Positions 37,233-48,654 are shown, numbered from the stretch's first letter. The stretch: 64,000 nt of DNA from Nipponacmea schrenckii (GCA_030562195.1 CM060202.1:30614317-30678316); one strand, 5' to 3'. Numbers and translations are program-made. The notes: generated by a model from the letters alone, not told the origin.

Positions 37233-39890
37233 ATGGATCTGAGTAGCAGTTGTTTGATTCCCTTTGGATTTATTCTAACTATAGTGTCTGTAATAGTTCA
37301 CAGTTCGGATTTAAATTATAGAATTCCAGAGGAACTGGCCGTGAACACGTTTATTGGAGATATCCTCAGTGAAACGGATAATATTAAAAGTGCAGTAAGT
37401 GTTGAAGACTATCCAAATTTACGGTTCAGTTTTCTGACGGAGGGTAATGCCGTAACATCCTTGTTTTCGTTGAATGAAAAGACCGGAGTTTTAAGGATCG
37501 GACCCAATTCGACCTTAGATCGAGAAACTTTGTGTCCTTTCGCTATCACTTGTGAAATTTCGTTAGAAATCGTCGTCCAGTCAAATAGTAATCAGCTGTT
37601 TCGAAAAGTATCAGTAACGATAACCCTTGACGATATTAATGATAATCCACCCAAATTCAACAAGGATACTTTAACCCTAGACGTTTCAGAAGCTGTTCTG
37701 GTCGGAGCGTCGATTCCGATTGACGGAGCATCAGATCGTGACAGAGGTCAGAATAATTCTTTACAAACGTATGAAGTCGTTCCCGAGGATGGTGCTTTTG
37801 GAGTATCGTTTCGTAAAAATCCAGACGGGACGTCGTATTTGAATTTAGTTGTGAAAAAAGAATTGGACCATGAAACGAAAGACCAATATTCACTACAAAT
37901 CGTGGCTAAAGATGGAGGGTCTCCTCCGCTACAGGGGGTGTTGAATGTCATCGTAACTGTAACGGACGTAAATGATAATCTACCAAAATTTTCAAAGGAT
38001 AAATACAGTGTAAATGTGGACGAAAACGTACCAGCAAATTCGGTAATCGTAAACATTCACGCAACGGACAAAGATTCGGGTGAAAATGGCGAATTGTCTT
38101 ATAAACTGAGCTCACATCAAAACGAAAAAGTGAAAAATTTATTTCAAATTGACCCGACCAGTGGTAACTTAACGGTCAAGGGAGATTTACAAAAGGAGGC
38201 TACGGACCAATATAATGTCATTGTTGAAGCGACCGATCATGCGTTACAGCCCTTTACAAGTCAAACGGTCGTTACGATAAACGTACGTGATGTTATCAAT
38301 AGTCCACCGAAATTAACCGTCAACGTATTGTCAGGGTCAACAATATCTGAATATGCAAATCTTAACGCTGTTGTTGCACACGTAGCTGTGAAAGAATCGG
38401 ATCGTGGTCGGAACGGTATTGTTACGTGTCAGTTACAAAGCACTGCATACTTTGAACTCCAAGGCTTTGACGTGGATGAATACAAGATTATCGTTGCTAA
38501 GAAACTGGATTCGGAGGTAACTCAGAAACAAAACATTACAATATTATGTCAAGATGCCGGGACTCCACCATTGACCGCCAACTATTCCTTCTCGCTGACC
38601 ATCATTGATGAAAATGACAATTTTCCAGCTTTCATGACCACCAAATATTCTGCCACAATATCTGAAAATAATGCAGTGGGCAAAAGTCTTCTAAGTGTTT
38701 ACGCCACGGACTTGGATTCCGGTTCGAATGGTCGCGTGCATTACGAATTGGCAGACGATGCTGCTGGAAAATTCAAAATTATTCCTGAAAACGGCACCAT
38801 TTCTGCTGCTGTGTCGTTTGATTTTGAATCGAGCCCATATGAAAATTTCTCTGTTTTGGCCATAGACGAAGGGAAACCTGCAAAAACTGCTACAGCGACT
38901 GTGTCAGTAAGAATCCTGGACGAAAATGATGTGGCTCCGGTATTTTCCAAAAATCCATTCAAAGTATCCGTGTCCGAAGCTGCAAGGACTGGTGAGATCG
39001 TGTCTAAAATAGTAGCCGTGGATAACGAGTCAGGAAAGAATGGGGTCATCGTGTACTCACTATTTGAACAATCGAGTGAAATACCCTTTATTTTATTGGA
39101 GAACGGTTCACTAGTTTTAGATGGAGAGTTAGATTACGAGAAGAGACCTCGCTATGAATTTGAAGTGGTAGCCACAGACAAAGGAACGCCTCCCTTACAA
39201 AGCAGGGGACGGGTTGTCGTCCAAGTTAAAGATGAAAACGATAATGCTCCCATTATAACTTTCCCTAAAATATCAAACTACGTCGTCAACACTAGCTTAT
39301 CTGAACCTAAGGGGACCGTCATCTCGCGGATTCGCGTCCATGATTTAGACTCAGGGCTAAATGGTGAGATTCATTACGTCATCACCAGCCGTAACGACAG
39401 CGGAAGATTCGGAGTGAATGCTGAGAATGGCGAGTTGTTCCTGACCAGAGACCTTCATGAGAAGGATATTAATTTATTCCGATTGGTCATCAGTGCCAAA
39501 GATAAGGGAAGTCCCCCTTTGGCACAACACGTGACCCTGTTGGTGAAAGTCACTAAAGGGAATGGGACATCTGCTGCTTATCGAGAAGCCTCAAACGAAA
39601 AGAATATTTTGATAACCCTGACGATTGTTTGTGTGACTATTGTCATTTCAGCCATCATTGTTCTTATCATCGTTATCATAAGGTACAGAGACAGAAAACG
39701 ACAAACTGCTGGCACACGACAAATAAACAGTAATGGCGACCCGAGTAAATATGACGACATTAAAAAAACGAACGTCATGAATGCAATGAAATCTAAGATG
39801 GCGGACGACACTGATTTCGGTTTCCATGCAGTGATGACTGATAAAGGTTCAGTGATAAAGAATCAATCATGTATGGATAATCACAATACG
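37233..39890 (+). CDS. Protocadherin coding exon 1: signal peptide, EC1-EC7, transmembrane helix
   Basis: A single 2658-base exon (886 codons, ending in phase 0 at a GTAAGA donor at 39891) encodes the whole ectodomain and membrane span, the same layout as vertebrate clustered and delta protocadherin first exons. Linkers seen: D134-I-N-D-N138, D245-V-N-D-N249, D353-V-I-N-S357, D459-E-N-D-N463, D563-E-N-D-V567, D667-E-N-D-N671. The EC3/EC4 one is degenerate, and EC4 has ESDRGRNG in place of the usual DxDSGxNG loop. About a dozen N-glycosylation sequons lie in the ectodomain (for example N92, N174, N312, N434, N520, N686, N777). The helix at 791-816 is followed by a basic stop-transfer run (RYRDRKR). 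If the donor is not used, the frame runs 12 more codons to a TAG at 39927-39929. Confidence 0.95.
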
Positions 39891-42800
39891 GTAAGAATTC
39901 TGTTATTTACATTTATTGTCGAATTATAGTCATTAGGGACATATCAATAATAGATCGAATACAGGGTGATGTTTAAGCAGAAATTTATAGAATTCAGATA
40001 GTCTAGATATTTTACTTAAGGCCTTAACAATGTTTATTGTACATGTATATGAAACCCAACTACTAGGTTTTATTATACGCAACGTTTCTACACAATTACA
40101 TCATATGTATTACTTTCAGTATTCTCGTGTAGTCTATTTGTCAGGAATTGACTGCTGCTATTTAATAGGACGTCAAGTTGAAAACCCTGTTACAGAGCTA
40201 GCATGACCAATTTTTGTGAGACTAAACTAGCGTATAATAATCTGCATCTCTTTGATTGCATAAACTTGATGTTGCTGCTGTTGGTTTTACAGCCAGTGAG
40301 TTAAATGTAAAATTTGAATTGTGGAAGTTTTGACAGCAGTTGTCAACAGTGAAATAATTTATAGTGGATTTGATTACACCTTAAAATTTCTTATCAGATC
40401 AGGGTCAAAGGTCAGATAAAACTGAAATTATTCACTCCATTGATATAGGTAATTTGATAGTTTTAACCATAAACATCTTTACTTATGAATGGAGTATTAC
40501 GTCCTACTCTCCTGCACCTTATGCGTTAATGGAGACTGGGTTATACTTAGAAATGTATTGAATGGAGTTTTACTTCCTACTCTTCTGCACTTTAAGTGTT
40601 ACTGAAGACTGGACTATACTTGGAGTTTTACTTTCAACTCGTCTGCACATTATGCGTTAATGAAGATGGCTATTTACTATTAAGAAATGCATTATAGATA
40701 TACTAATTGGAAAGAATCAAAATATCTTTAAGCTTAAATGGTATTTGCAATCGTGACGTAAGTCGTCATATTCTTGATACACGTTTCTTGGTATTATGAG
40801 AATCACATACCGGGTAGGCCTACTTTAGGAATTGAAATATAGAGAATAGCAACCTGTTTCCTTATCAACAAGTCAATCCAAATATTGTCTATATCCATAC
40901 ACCTGTTACAAACCAATTTGTTTCTCCTTCCTGACACTAATTAGGTCATGTCGTTAACAATAATTACTAACGTTACCAATGTGGTTCAACAATGAATCAG
41001 GTAATATAACAAAAAGTGTATCATGAACATAGTTTGGTTACTAACGGCACCATAAAAAGTCTAAGCATACCGGTGTATGCAAATTCTCATTACAAGAGAA
41101 GCTCAGGTGTCCTATTCTACTTTGCAAATTGAAATGGAATGAATGGAGTTTTACGTCCTACTCTTCTGCATCATTTTGCAAGATCCTACTTAATATTTAT
41201 CCTTACCTTTAATTTGAATCAAATTGAAATCAATCTAGTTTGATTTGACCGAAATTCCACGTTGATTGAAAATAGCACGAAACGCGCACCTGTTGTTAAA
41301 CTATTCACCAGACGATTATCTCTAATTCCCGCCAAATTACCGAGCCATCAGACGTCAATTATTGCCGCGCTGGTATTTTTATGGAGAAAGCAGAAATAAA
41401 ACATTTGATTAACTCGAAACTAAGTGATACATTTTTGTAATTATTCTAAGAAAAACAAACCTTTCTTGTCAGTCGACTAGTGAAATTTCTAACAAATCGA
41501 GATTAGATTTCCGCCAGGTGTGGTCTGATTAAAGTCTTCAGGAATTAAACTATATTTATTCATTTCGAGTCTGTTTAATTGTTGTACATTGTAATACTTT
41601 TGATCAAAATATTGATCTTTATAAACAAACCATTTAGATATCTCTTCAAGATAGACAAAAAAACCTCTAGATATAAGGACGGTGGTTTGATCAAAAAATT
41701 TGTAAGATTTAAGAAATTCTAAACTTTTGATAGTTGAAAGAAAAATGTGATCATAGATTACTTTAAGTGTTTCTGAGGAAGGCATTTAGTGAAAAACATT
41801 AGACGACAGGACAGTATATAGATTTAAGGACAGTTCTTCTTCTTAAAGTCACAATCCCAAGACAGTAAATCTTGTTGAATCTATTTCTTTTCTATCACAC
41901 ATTTTTGGTATTATTCTGACTATTACAGAAAAATGAATTCTTAGGAAACATGAATGTGGTAAATTTCAATATTTTTTTAGATTTAGACCTATATCCGCTA
42001 TATTGTATATTAGTGATTTATCACTAAACAGACTTATATTTTAATATGTCAACTCCTAAAATTCTAAAACTATTACCATAGTAACATCTATTATATCTTA
42101 TCATATTTTTGAAGGATCTGAAACGAACCTTGATAAAGGTTCTAGATATCAATATATAAATACAGAGGCAGCTTTATATTGAGTATTTGAAACTTGGAAA
42201 AAAGATAAACTCTCCTTCAGAATTTCTAAAATAGTAATAAATTTTTTAAAAACATGAATAGATTAGATTTGATCAGAATTATTTTCTGTATTTCGATAAA
42301 CAAGGATTTTTATAAATGATTTTTGAAAGTCTTTTCTTAAAGGGTATAATTTATAAAAAAAAAACATATTAAACGCTATTTCCGCATCTAAGTTTTTTAT
42401 ATAGATTGATAGAATTGTGATTATTCTTCAAATTTTAATATCTATTTATAAGAACAAAGCAGAATTTAATTGTTTTACCTCGAATAGAGTGAAAATAAAT
42501 TTTTATATTGTTTCTTACCCGAGGACATGTTATAATGAGAAAAAAGATAAAAAAAAAATCTGTTTGTTTCACTTTTAATCCTGTGAACGTTACTATCACT
42601 AAAATCTTCATCCGGTTTTCTAAGAATATACAATCACCAAAAATATACACAAGTTTGCTTTCTTAAAAAACAAAGAAAACGATTTTAAATACTGCACACA
42701 GCTGCCACAATTATAAAAAATATTGAAGTAAATGTATCTGAATCTTTTATTTATCTTAAACGATACTTTAAGATTTTATTTCGCGTCTTAACGGCTTCTC

Positions 42801-45800
42801 GCATCACGTTCTAGGTTTTTAAAAACTGAATAAGTCTTTATATATAGATATTTGTTACCGAAAGAGATTCAATTTCTCTAATTTGAAAGTGTTAAAATTT
42901 AGAATGACTGTTTAAATAAGGCTTAAAACTTCGTGCTAGAAATTGGACATGTCCCATCTGAAAGGCAAAAGTCAACTACAGTAACCGAACGAAAGACACG
43001 ATAAAAAGAATGGGGCGGGGTTATGACGGACAGAGGAACATATTTACTTCCTATATTGTGTTGTTTTTTGTTTAATAATTTTACATCAGAACGTTACCGC
43101 CCTGTATGTGTATCGAAACGTTGTATGTAAAAATTAATTTACTTGATAACTTTACCTGTATGTGTATCGAAACGTAGTATTTAATAACTTGATAATTTAC
43201 CTGTATGGTTCGAAACGTAGTATTTTTACTTGATAATGTTACCTATATGCGTATCGAAACGTCGTATGAAATAATTTAGAAAAAAGTAGTAAATCCATAT
43301 ATATATTGTTCTTAAGAAATAAAATACTATTAAAAAAAAACTAATATATCTTTAATTTAAAAACGGTGAATGCATACCGACGTTTACAAATACTATCGCC
43401 ACATTTGTAGGTGACGACCAGTCCAATATATGATTAGATATTTAGATATAGAAAACACTGTACCTTCATGGACAGGAGTGGCCAGTCTACACTGAGAATA
43501 TTCCAAGGAATAAAAATACATTTTGTTTACGTTTCGTAACAAATGGCTTAATTTCTATACTTTTATATTTTCAGTCGAACAATGGAAGTAGTAAGGGGAG
43601 GAATTTATCTGATAGTAGCTACAATTCTACCGGTCAGGATTCAGGTCGCCAGGAGTCAGGCCGCCAGGAGTCAAATCTAGACGAATTAACAGCTTTACAA
43701 TTACATCAGGTTTTACTGCAGAATTATAAACAGAATCAGGTATGTGCCTTAATAAGGAGTTGGTTTAGTTCTATCGTTTTTGTGAAATATTTTACCAATA
43801 TAGAAAATCCTTTCTAACCCTACCTAACCTGTCCTACACTAGCCCTAACCCTAACCCCAGCTTCCGTGAACCCTATATACTGCTGAAACCACTTAAATCC
43901 AGCCTCTAGAATATGTACTATATACTCACAAACATAATTTATTTACATACAAATTTATCACGACAATAGGACGATGATTACTTTGTTTTAGGGGTTGTTT
44001 ATTTTTTGCGCCATTCAGCCATTCCAAATGTTTGAAGTTATCTTTGTTCACCCAAGATAATGGTGATAAAGGGTTGGGTCTTTCAATAGAAAACGAAGAC
44101 TAGAACCTTGGGAATAGAACCTGTCTTCCCTGTTTCAGGTGTACAATCTGCTGATAATTTTATGCATAACTGTAAAAACACTTCCTTGAAACTTTGATGT
44201 TTATGCATTTCAGGTGCCCAATCCGTGGTTAAAGTTAGGTTCGGGACCAGACGATACCAACAGTGTAGCGTCAGGAGACACAACTACTAGCGACAGTGGT
44301 CGGGGAGGCAGTGAGGAAGATATTCATAGTCATAATGGCACTCACAATTTCGGTAAGCTGCAGTTTTTATGAATTTCGTCTAATACCTTGACTGCAATAG
44401 TCACCCTTCTTGTGTCACATCTTCACAATGTCAAGCTATTACTAACTGTGTCTTATACCTTGACTACAATAGCCACCTTTCTAATATCACATCTTCACAA
44501 TATCAAATATTACCAATAGCTCGAGGTTGTGAAGATGTGATACCAGAAAGGTGACTATTGTAGTCAAGTTCGAAATTGGTAATAGTTTGAGATTCTAAAG
44601 ATGTTTTATCTCTTCCTTGACTCATAACTTCTCTGATACGAAGAACGACTCTCGATCTATGTTAGGGAGAAAGATGTGCGTGATGCTAGGGTCTTAAATC
44701 GTCCATCCTAAGTCAGTTTAATGAAGAATCAATGCGTATTAAAGTCAAGTTAAACCGATTGATGATATATAATCATATTGTACATACAACTCTCCCGTGA
44801 ATCGATATCAGACATCAAACGATGCCGACAGTTTATCTGATAGGGTTAAAGTGACGTTGGAAACCGTACTATGTATCACTTCCATTTATCATAAATCTTT
44901 ACTTTGTGACTAAGGCCAGTGCTTTTATGAGACTATGTTCTCATCATCATTTAAAATTATATTGTTAGTGTTGTGCCTGTATTCGAAAATATTTTACGCC
45001 TAAAAGGGTATAGGCTACTTATTTTTGCATAGAGTCTCATGACGTCCTAGAGGGTATTCACTATTTAGTCGGATGTTGATGCTCGGTGTGCCATGTCAGT
45101 TCAAACTATGCCTTTTGACGGTCATTATAAACACTACAGTTCGGTCAGATAGGATTGTCAAGGTGACAAACTTTAATACAAATATTAGCTATCAGAATTC
45201 TAAAGTCTTAAAGTGACATTAGGAGACGAAGAAGAGTCAGCATACGCTGGTTTGTCAGTTTGACATCCGCTTCGATACTCGAATACTACAGAGACATTTT
45301 TACACTCTCCATTTTCTTACTTAGTCTTACTGCTACGACAATTTCCACGATAAGCATACGAAACATAGTTTTACGTCCAAGCGGTAAATTTATAAAGCTG
45401 AGTTCTCTTTAATATCATATATAGTCGATATCACATTATAATAATCAGCCCTACATCCAATTCATCGCTTATCTCAAAGGTTGATCGAACAGGGAAATCG
45501 AACGAGCCCACTTTATGTCACAGCTTCCAGGCATTACGTGAATATCGAACGCAACTGTCAATCACACGTCATGTGACAAAGATGGCGGTCGATAGTGATA
45601 AAATACGTTACGATATGAATCTTGATTGTCCTCGATAAAAGAATGATATTAAATAGTTCCTCAGTATTCGTGACTCATTGGCAACATATTAATAACTTTT
45701 TATCGTTTTTTTATGATAAAGTAAATATTTATAATTGTATCATATATTGTTACTAAACTCAACTGGTTCTGATATTTTGAACGTTTCATTAAAATGATAC

Positions 45801-48137
45801 CATGTACTAGAATGTAATTTTATAATTTCAAACTTATCAATATGAGTATATATTCATCAGTGAACTTACCTGGTGTCATAAAATAACAGAATCACTGTAA
45901 AATCTTATTGGCCAAGTTTAAAAGAATAAAATTTCTTGTTCATTCTAAGACGTAGTATTCCTTTAATAACTGACAAATATACCGAAAAGGCATAAACTTT
46001 CTGAAACGAAACTTGCTACAAATTTGTTAATTTGTCTAACGTCTTTATATTCTGATGTGAAATACACCTTAAAACAATGTTTACTGGGGTGTAAGACTGC
46101 AACTCAACATCAAGGCTAAATATAAAATTAATCAAATATCAAAGCTATAAAGATCCCCCTAGCCTTGGTCAAGGTGCCAAGCGAATTAAGGCTGAAAATC
46201 TCCAGGATTTGAATGTAATTAAAGAAAGGAATGTAATAGGTAGAGTCTTATCTATCAGATTAGTTCTGTTATCGTCAAGTATCAAATTTCTTTCAATGAC
46301 CTTCTGAAATTCTTCTGATTTTTCTGAAACTTTCTGAGTTTTAAGTTAAGAGTTTTAAGGTAGGATTTAACGGTTGTTATTCTTGTAATTTGAAGTCTAT
46401 AATGAAAGATAAGCTTGTAAAAAATTTTTAATCTCAGAAACTTTAAAAACTGAACACGTGAGTTAAAGTTTAAGCTTTCTCAAAATAGTGGAATACTCGC
46501 ACATCTTGAACGACTGCAGCCGAAGGAATTTCTTGAAGGAAATTGTGAACGTTGCTGAGTAGAATCAGTTCAATTGTTATAACTTTATAATACTGAGCAC
46601 AGTTATTGTGTTGGTTTCAAACAAGATATTTTCTGTGTATTTCTCTTCGAAAAATAGAATTGGTTGTTTATGATCTTGTTTCCATTTTGATTAGTTAAGT
46701 CAGCTAGATTTGTCTTGTATGAATTTGTTTAATTTATCCAGTAAGGTTGAGAAGAGTAGGACGTAAAACTCCATTTATTTAATTTAATTTTTTATTTTAA
46801 TTCAAGCTCGAAACAAATTTTAAATTTTGATAAATAAACATAAATATATTACACTTCTTTAAATTTTAAAATTCACTTCCATCTTTGCAGATATTTTGTA
46901 GGTACAAATAAATAGGAAGTCAAACTCAATTTCACTTTATTCGAGATATTTTTGAAACAAGAAAGAAATACATAAGTGGAATTTCAACTCGAAAACAAAT
47001 TGTTGTTTATAAATAAATTTTACAGACGAAGATTTCGAGAATTTTCTCGTGTTTATTTTAGCGGGAAAAAAACGGAGTCTGAAGACAGACGTGTAATAGA
47101 ATAGACGAGTTAACTCTATAAAACTATTGTATCTTAATTTCTCTCCTGACAGACGAGAGAATATTTCTCAAAAATACCAGAGAATTTCTGCCAACTGACA
47201 TTTTTTAGTTCAGATTCCAAAATGTTAAAAAATTCCAAGCAAGTCTGTAGTCGAGTTAATGTTGGAATAGACGTAGTTTACTTTCAAACTTCTCCATCAT
47301 TTATGCTGTAAGGCGTAAATCTCCATTGTAATTCATAATACACGATATTTCAATATACAATTCGTCTCATAATACACAAGGACATGTGCATTAAATGTTA
47401 TGCTTTAAGGTGCCCAGAAAAGTAGGATAAAAATTAATTTCAAATTTATTAGCCCAATAAGGTGCTTGACAATCAGATGGAAACTTAATTCATTCGACAA
47501 ATAAAAAGTATAACTTGTTTTGTATATATAATATTTCTTTTTTTATATTTCAGACGATATCAAAAATAGCGTACAGTCTCACAGTAATACAACATCCGGT
47601 TCACAGCCACCAATCAAACCACCAAGAAATAGTGCTAGAAAACACGTGACTTTTCGTGATTCAAAATCAAATAAACCGCCTCGTTCTGAAACTAGTATTC
47701 CCTATGACACCACTTCCTCGACAAGAGACAAGAATTATCTCTGTGAACCCGATTGGAGGAAACCAAATATTTTATTTGTGAAAAATCCTAACAATAATAA
47801 CAATTTAAATAGTTCGTTTCAGAAAAACTTCTACGATAGTCAAAATACACGGTATCCATCGCAAACCGGAAACGGAAGTAATGGGAATTTAAACGGAAAT
47901 GGACACCAAGTGCATTATATTCCTGCTCAAAAACATACAGTGCTACCTCATAAAGACTATATCCCCATGACCGGTGGGGTGGCGGGTGCTCGCGATTGGA
48001 GAAATGACAGTGCTCTTACGATTACGACGGACGACGGAGACGATCGTTCTACGACCACATCTGGTAGTTACACCATCGAAAACGATGATCGTTTGGGAGG
48101 TTTTGAATATAAGAAATGGACGGATGTCGTCGTGTAG
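37233..48137 (+). CDS. Protocadherin, seven cadherin repeats (complete, 4 coding exons)
   Basis: Single-pass cell-surface adhesion protein of the protocadherin family. Coding parts are 37233-39890, 43575-43739, 44214-44352 and 47554-48137, giving 1181 residues; every intron is GT-AG and the frame is kept at each junction. The start ATG has A at -3 and G at +4, and an in-frame TAA lies 12 bases upstream at 37221. Order: signal peptide about 1-25, EC1 27-138, EC2 142-250, EC3 255-358, EC4 362-464, EC5 469-568, EC6 573-672, EC7 678-775, transmembrane helix about 791-816, then a 365-residue cytoplasmic tail. EC1 carries the protocadherin-type Cys-X5-Cys pair (C101, C107). DxNDN linkers and DSGxNG loops mark most repeats. 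The tail has Ser/Gly-rich acidic patches, PxxPxR at 1007-1012 and KHVTF at 1017-1021, resembling the RVxF motif of delta-protocadherins. It probably mediates homophilic cell contact, likely in neurons (family knowledge). I cannot name an orthologue from sequence alone. Confidence 0.93.
40486..40670 (-). repeat. Three tandem SINE tails in the protocadherin intron
   Basis: Tail segments (TGGAGTTTTACGTCCTACTC-type) at about 40486, 40558 and 40628 recur every 70 bases or so, each followed by 'ctgcac..tta.gcgtta' and a 'gaagactgg' block. The tail was probably amplified in place after insertion. Confidence 0.7.
41131..41172 (-). mobile_element. Tail-only SINE fragment in intron
   Basis: Reverse 'gaatggagttttacgtccta' and 'ctcttctgcat', flanked by 'ctttgcaa' and 'ttttgcaa'. 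That is a possible 7-9 base target duplication. Confidence 0.65.
41740..41825. repeat. Dispersed hammerhead-like repeat in protocadherin intron
   Basis: 'aaaaatgtgatcatagatta', then GTGTTTCTGAGGAAGGCATT, GAAAAAC and 'attagacgacaggacagtat'. Confidence 0.6.
43090..43340 (+). repeat. Dispersed tandem repeat in protocadherin intron
   Basis: Four diverged units built on 'acctgtatgtgtatcgaaac' and 'gtagtat..acttgataa.tt', then 'aagtagtaaatccatatata' and 'ttgttctta'. It is the plus-oriented relative of 35030-35260; a single decayed copy lies at 60275-60365. Confidence 0.75.
43575..43739 (+). CDS. Protocadherin coding exon 2 (cytoplasmic, 55 codons)
   Basis: Preceded by a TTTTCAG acceptor and followed by a GTATGT donor; phase 0 at both ends, residues 887-941. 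The translation is Ser/Asn-rich, then has the repeated motif QDSGRQESGRQES, then a short likely helix (NLDELTALQLHQVLLQNYKQ). The acidic Ser-Gly-Arg patch resembles the conserved cytoplasmic DSGRG/DSGKGDSD-type motif of protocadherins (family knowledge; the match is by eye). No stop is open to question here because both flanking exons continue the same frame. Confidence 0.85.
43843..43858. repeat. Short telomere-like repeat in an intron
   Basis: Two and a half CCCTAA units in the 474-base intron between coding exons 2 and 3, within a wider CCTAAC-rich stretch (43815-43860). Too short to be more than chance or a small interstitial repeat. Confidence 0.5.
44214..44352 (+). CDS. Protocadherin coding exon 3 (cytoplasmic, 46 codons)
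   Basis: Acceptor TTTCAG ends at 44213 and donor GTAAGC begins at 44353; the exon starts in phase 0 and ends after the first base of a codon. Residues 942-987 begin VPNPWLKLGSGPDDTNSV and include TSDSGRGGSEEDIH, a second acidic Ser-Gly-Arg patch that echoes exon 2. The split codon joins with exon 4 to give Asp988. Exon size and phase suit a constitutive cytoplasmic exon; skipping it would break the frame. Confidence 0.85.
44459..44568. repeat. Intronic inverted repeat, 42-base arms
   Basis: Arms 44459-44500 and 44527-44568 are reverse complements at 39 of 42 positions, with a 26-base loop. In the transcribed (plus) strand they would fold into a long hairpin; the three mismatches are all A opposite C. 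A direct, more diverged copy of the left arm lies just upstream (about 44385-44440). Confidence 0.85.
46749..46790 (+). mobile_element. SINE tail fragment in intron
   Basis: 'gagaagagtaggacgtaaaa' followed by CTCCATTTATTTAATTTAAT; only the last 40 bases of the SINE. Confidence 0.65.
47554..48137 (+). CDS. Protocadherin terminal coding exon 4 (PP1-docking-like motif, C-terminus)
   Basis: Acceptor ATATTTCAG ends at 47553 after a T-rich tract; stop TAG at 48135-48137. Residues 988-1181. QPPIKPPRN contains P1007-x-x-P-x-R1012, a class II SH3-ligand pattern. ARKHVTFRD (1015-1023) contains KHVTF, which fits the RVxF protein phosphatase 1 docking consensus and sits where delta-protocadherins carry their RRVTF motif. 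An Asn-rich stretch and a Thr/Asp/Ser-rich region follow. The protein ends TDVVV, which could be a class II PDZ ligand (hydrophobic at -2 and 0; inference). The window ATG-less start at 47646 (GTG) is internal and not a translation start. Confidence 0.88.
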
Positions 48138-48654
48138 ACAAGGTGAATAAGTTTGTGCTCAACCAAATCAATATTTAACTATATCTGACTTCATTCCACC
48201 AATTTCTGAGAAATACAAGTATCAAAAATTTTGTTTAAAGGGAGTACAAACCTAAAAACAAAATGATCCTGTCATTGTTGTTTTTACTGCTACTTTAAAT
48301 GAGAAGTCATTACGAGGATGTCAGTTATCCCTACCTATTACAGTAGAGTGTATTAGGGGATCTGTGAATGCACAAAAAGTGAATCAATAACACTGAGGTT
48401 ATGAATGATGATCGTACCTGTTTCATGTGCGGTATATGAAGATCCTTGAAACTAACATGACCAGTAGAAGGTGTTAAAACGACCGAGAAATGAATCTCAC
48501 ATATAGAATACTCCAATCAACAAGGATAAACACATATCTTTATAATGTAATGTCCCTATTGGATGGACACCTGACTGTATCAATTGTTTTCGGTTAGTGA
48601 TTCAGATTGTAGAATGTGTAAAAACATTATATTTTGTTTAAAAGAAAACTGTAG

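Larger units (their letters stand above)
39891..43574 (+). other. Protocadherin intron between coding exons 1 and 2
   Basis: 3684 bases of AT-rich sequence. It holds three tandem SINE tails (40.49-40.67 kb), a SINE tail with a short target duplication (41.13 kb), a hammerhead-like dispersed repeat (41.74-41.83 kb) and the 43.09-43.34 kb repeat. An AATAAA at 41395-41400 could serve an intron-retained short transcript. I see no further cadherin-coding exon inside it. Confidence 0.8.
44353..47553 (+). other. Protocadherin intron between coding exons 3 and 4
   Basis: 3201 bases. It contains the inverted repeat at 44459-44568, related direct units just upstream of it (about 44385-44458) and a SINE tail at 46749-46790. 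The remainder is AT-rich without features I can name. Confidence 0.8.

Noticed and set aside
37657..39811. Several 77-102 codon minus-strand frames
   Set aside because: Antisense shadows of the protocadherin exon.
43843..43858. Interstitial telomere
   Set aside because: Only two and a half units; too short to infer a chromosome fusion.
47646..47648. Possible translation start (GTG) for a 163-residue protein
   Set aside because: The codon is internal to protocadherin exon 4; the acceptor at 47553 and frame continuity from exon 3 explain the open frame.
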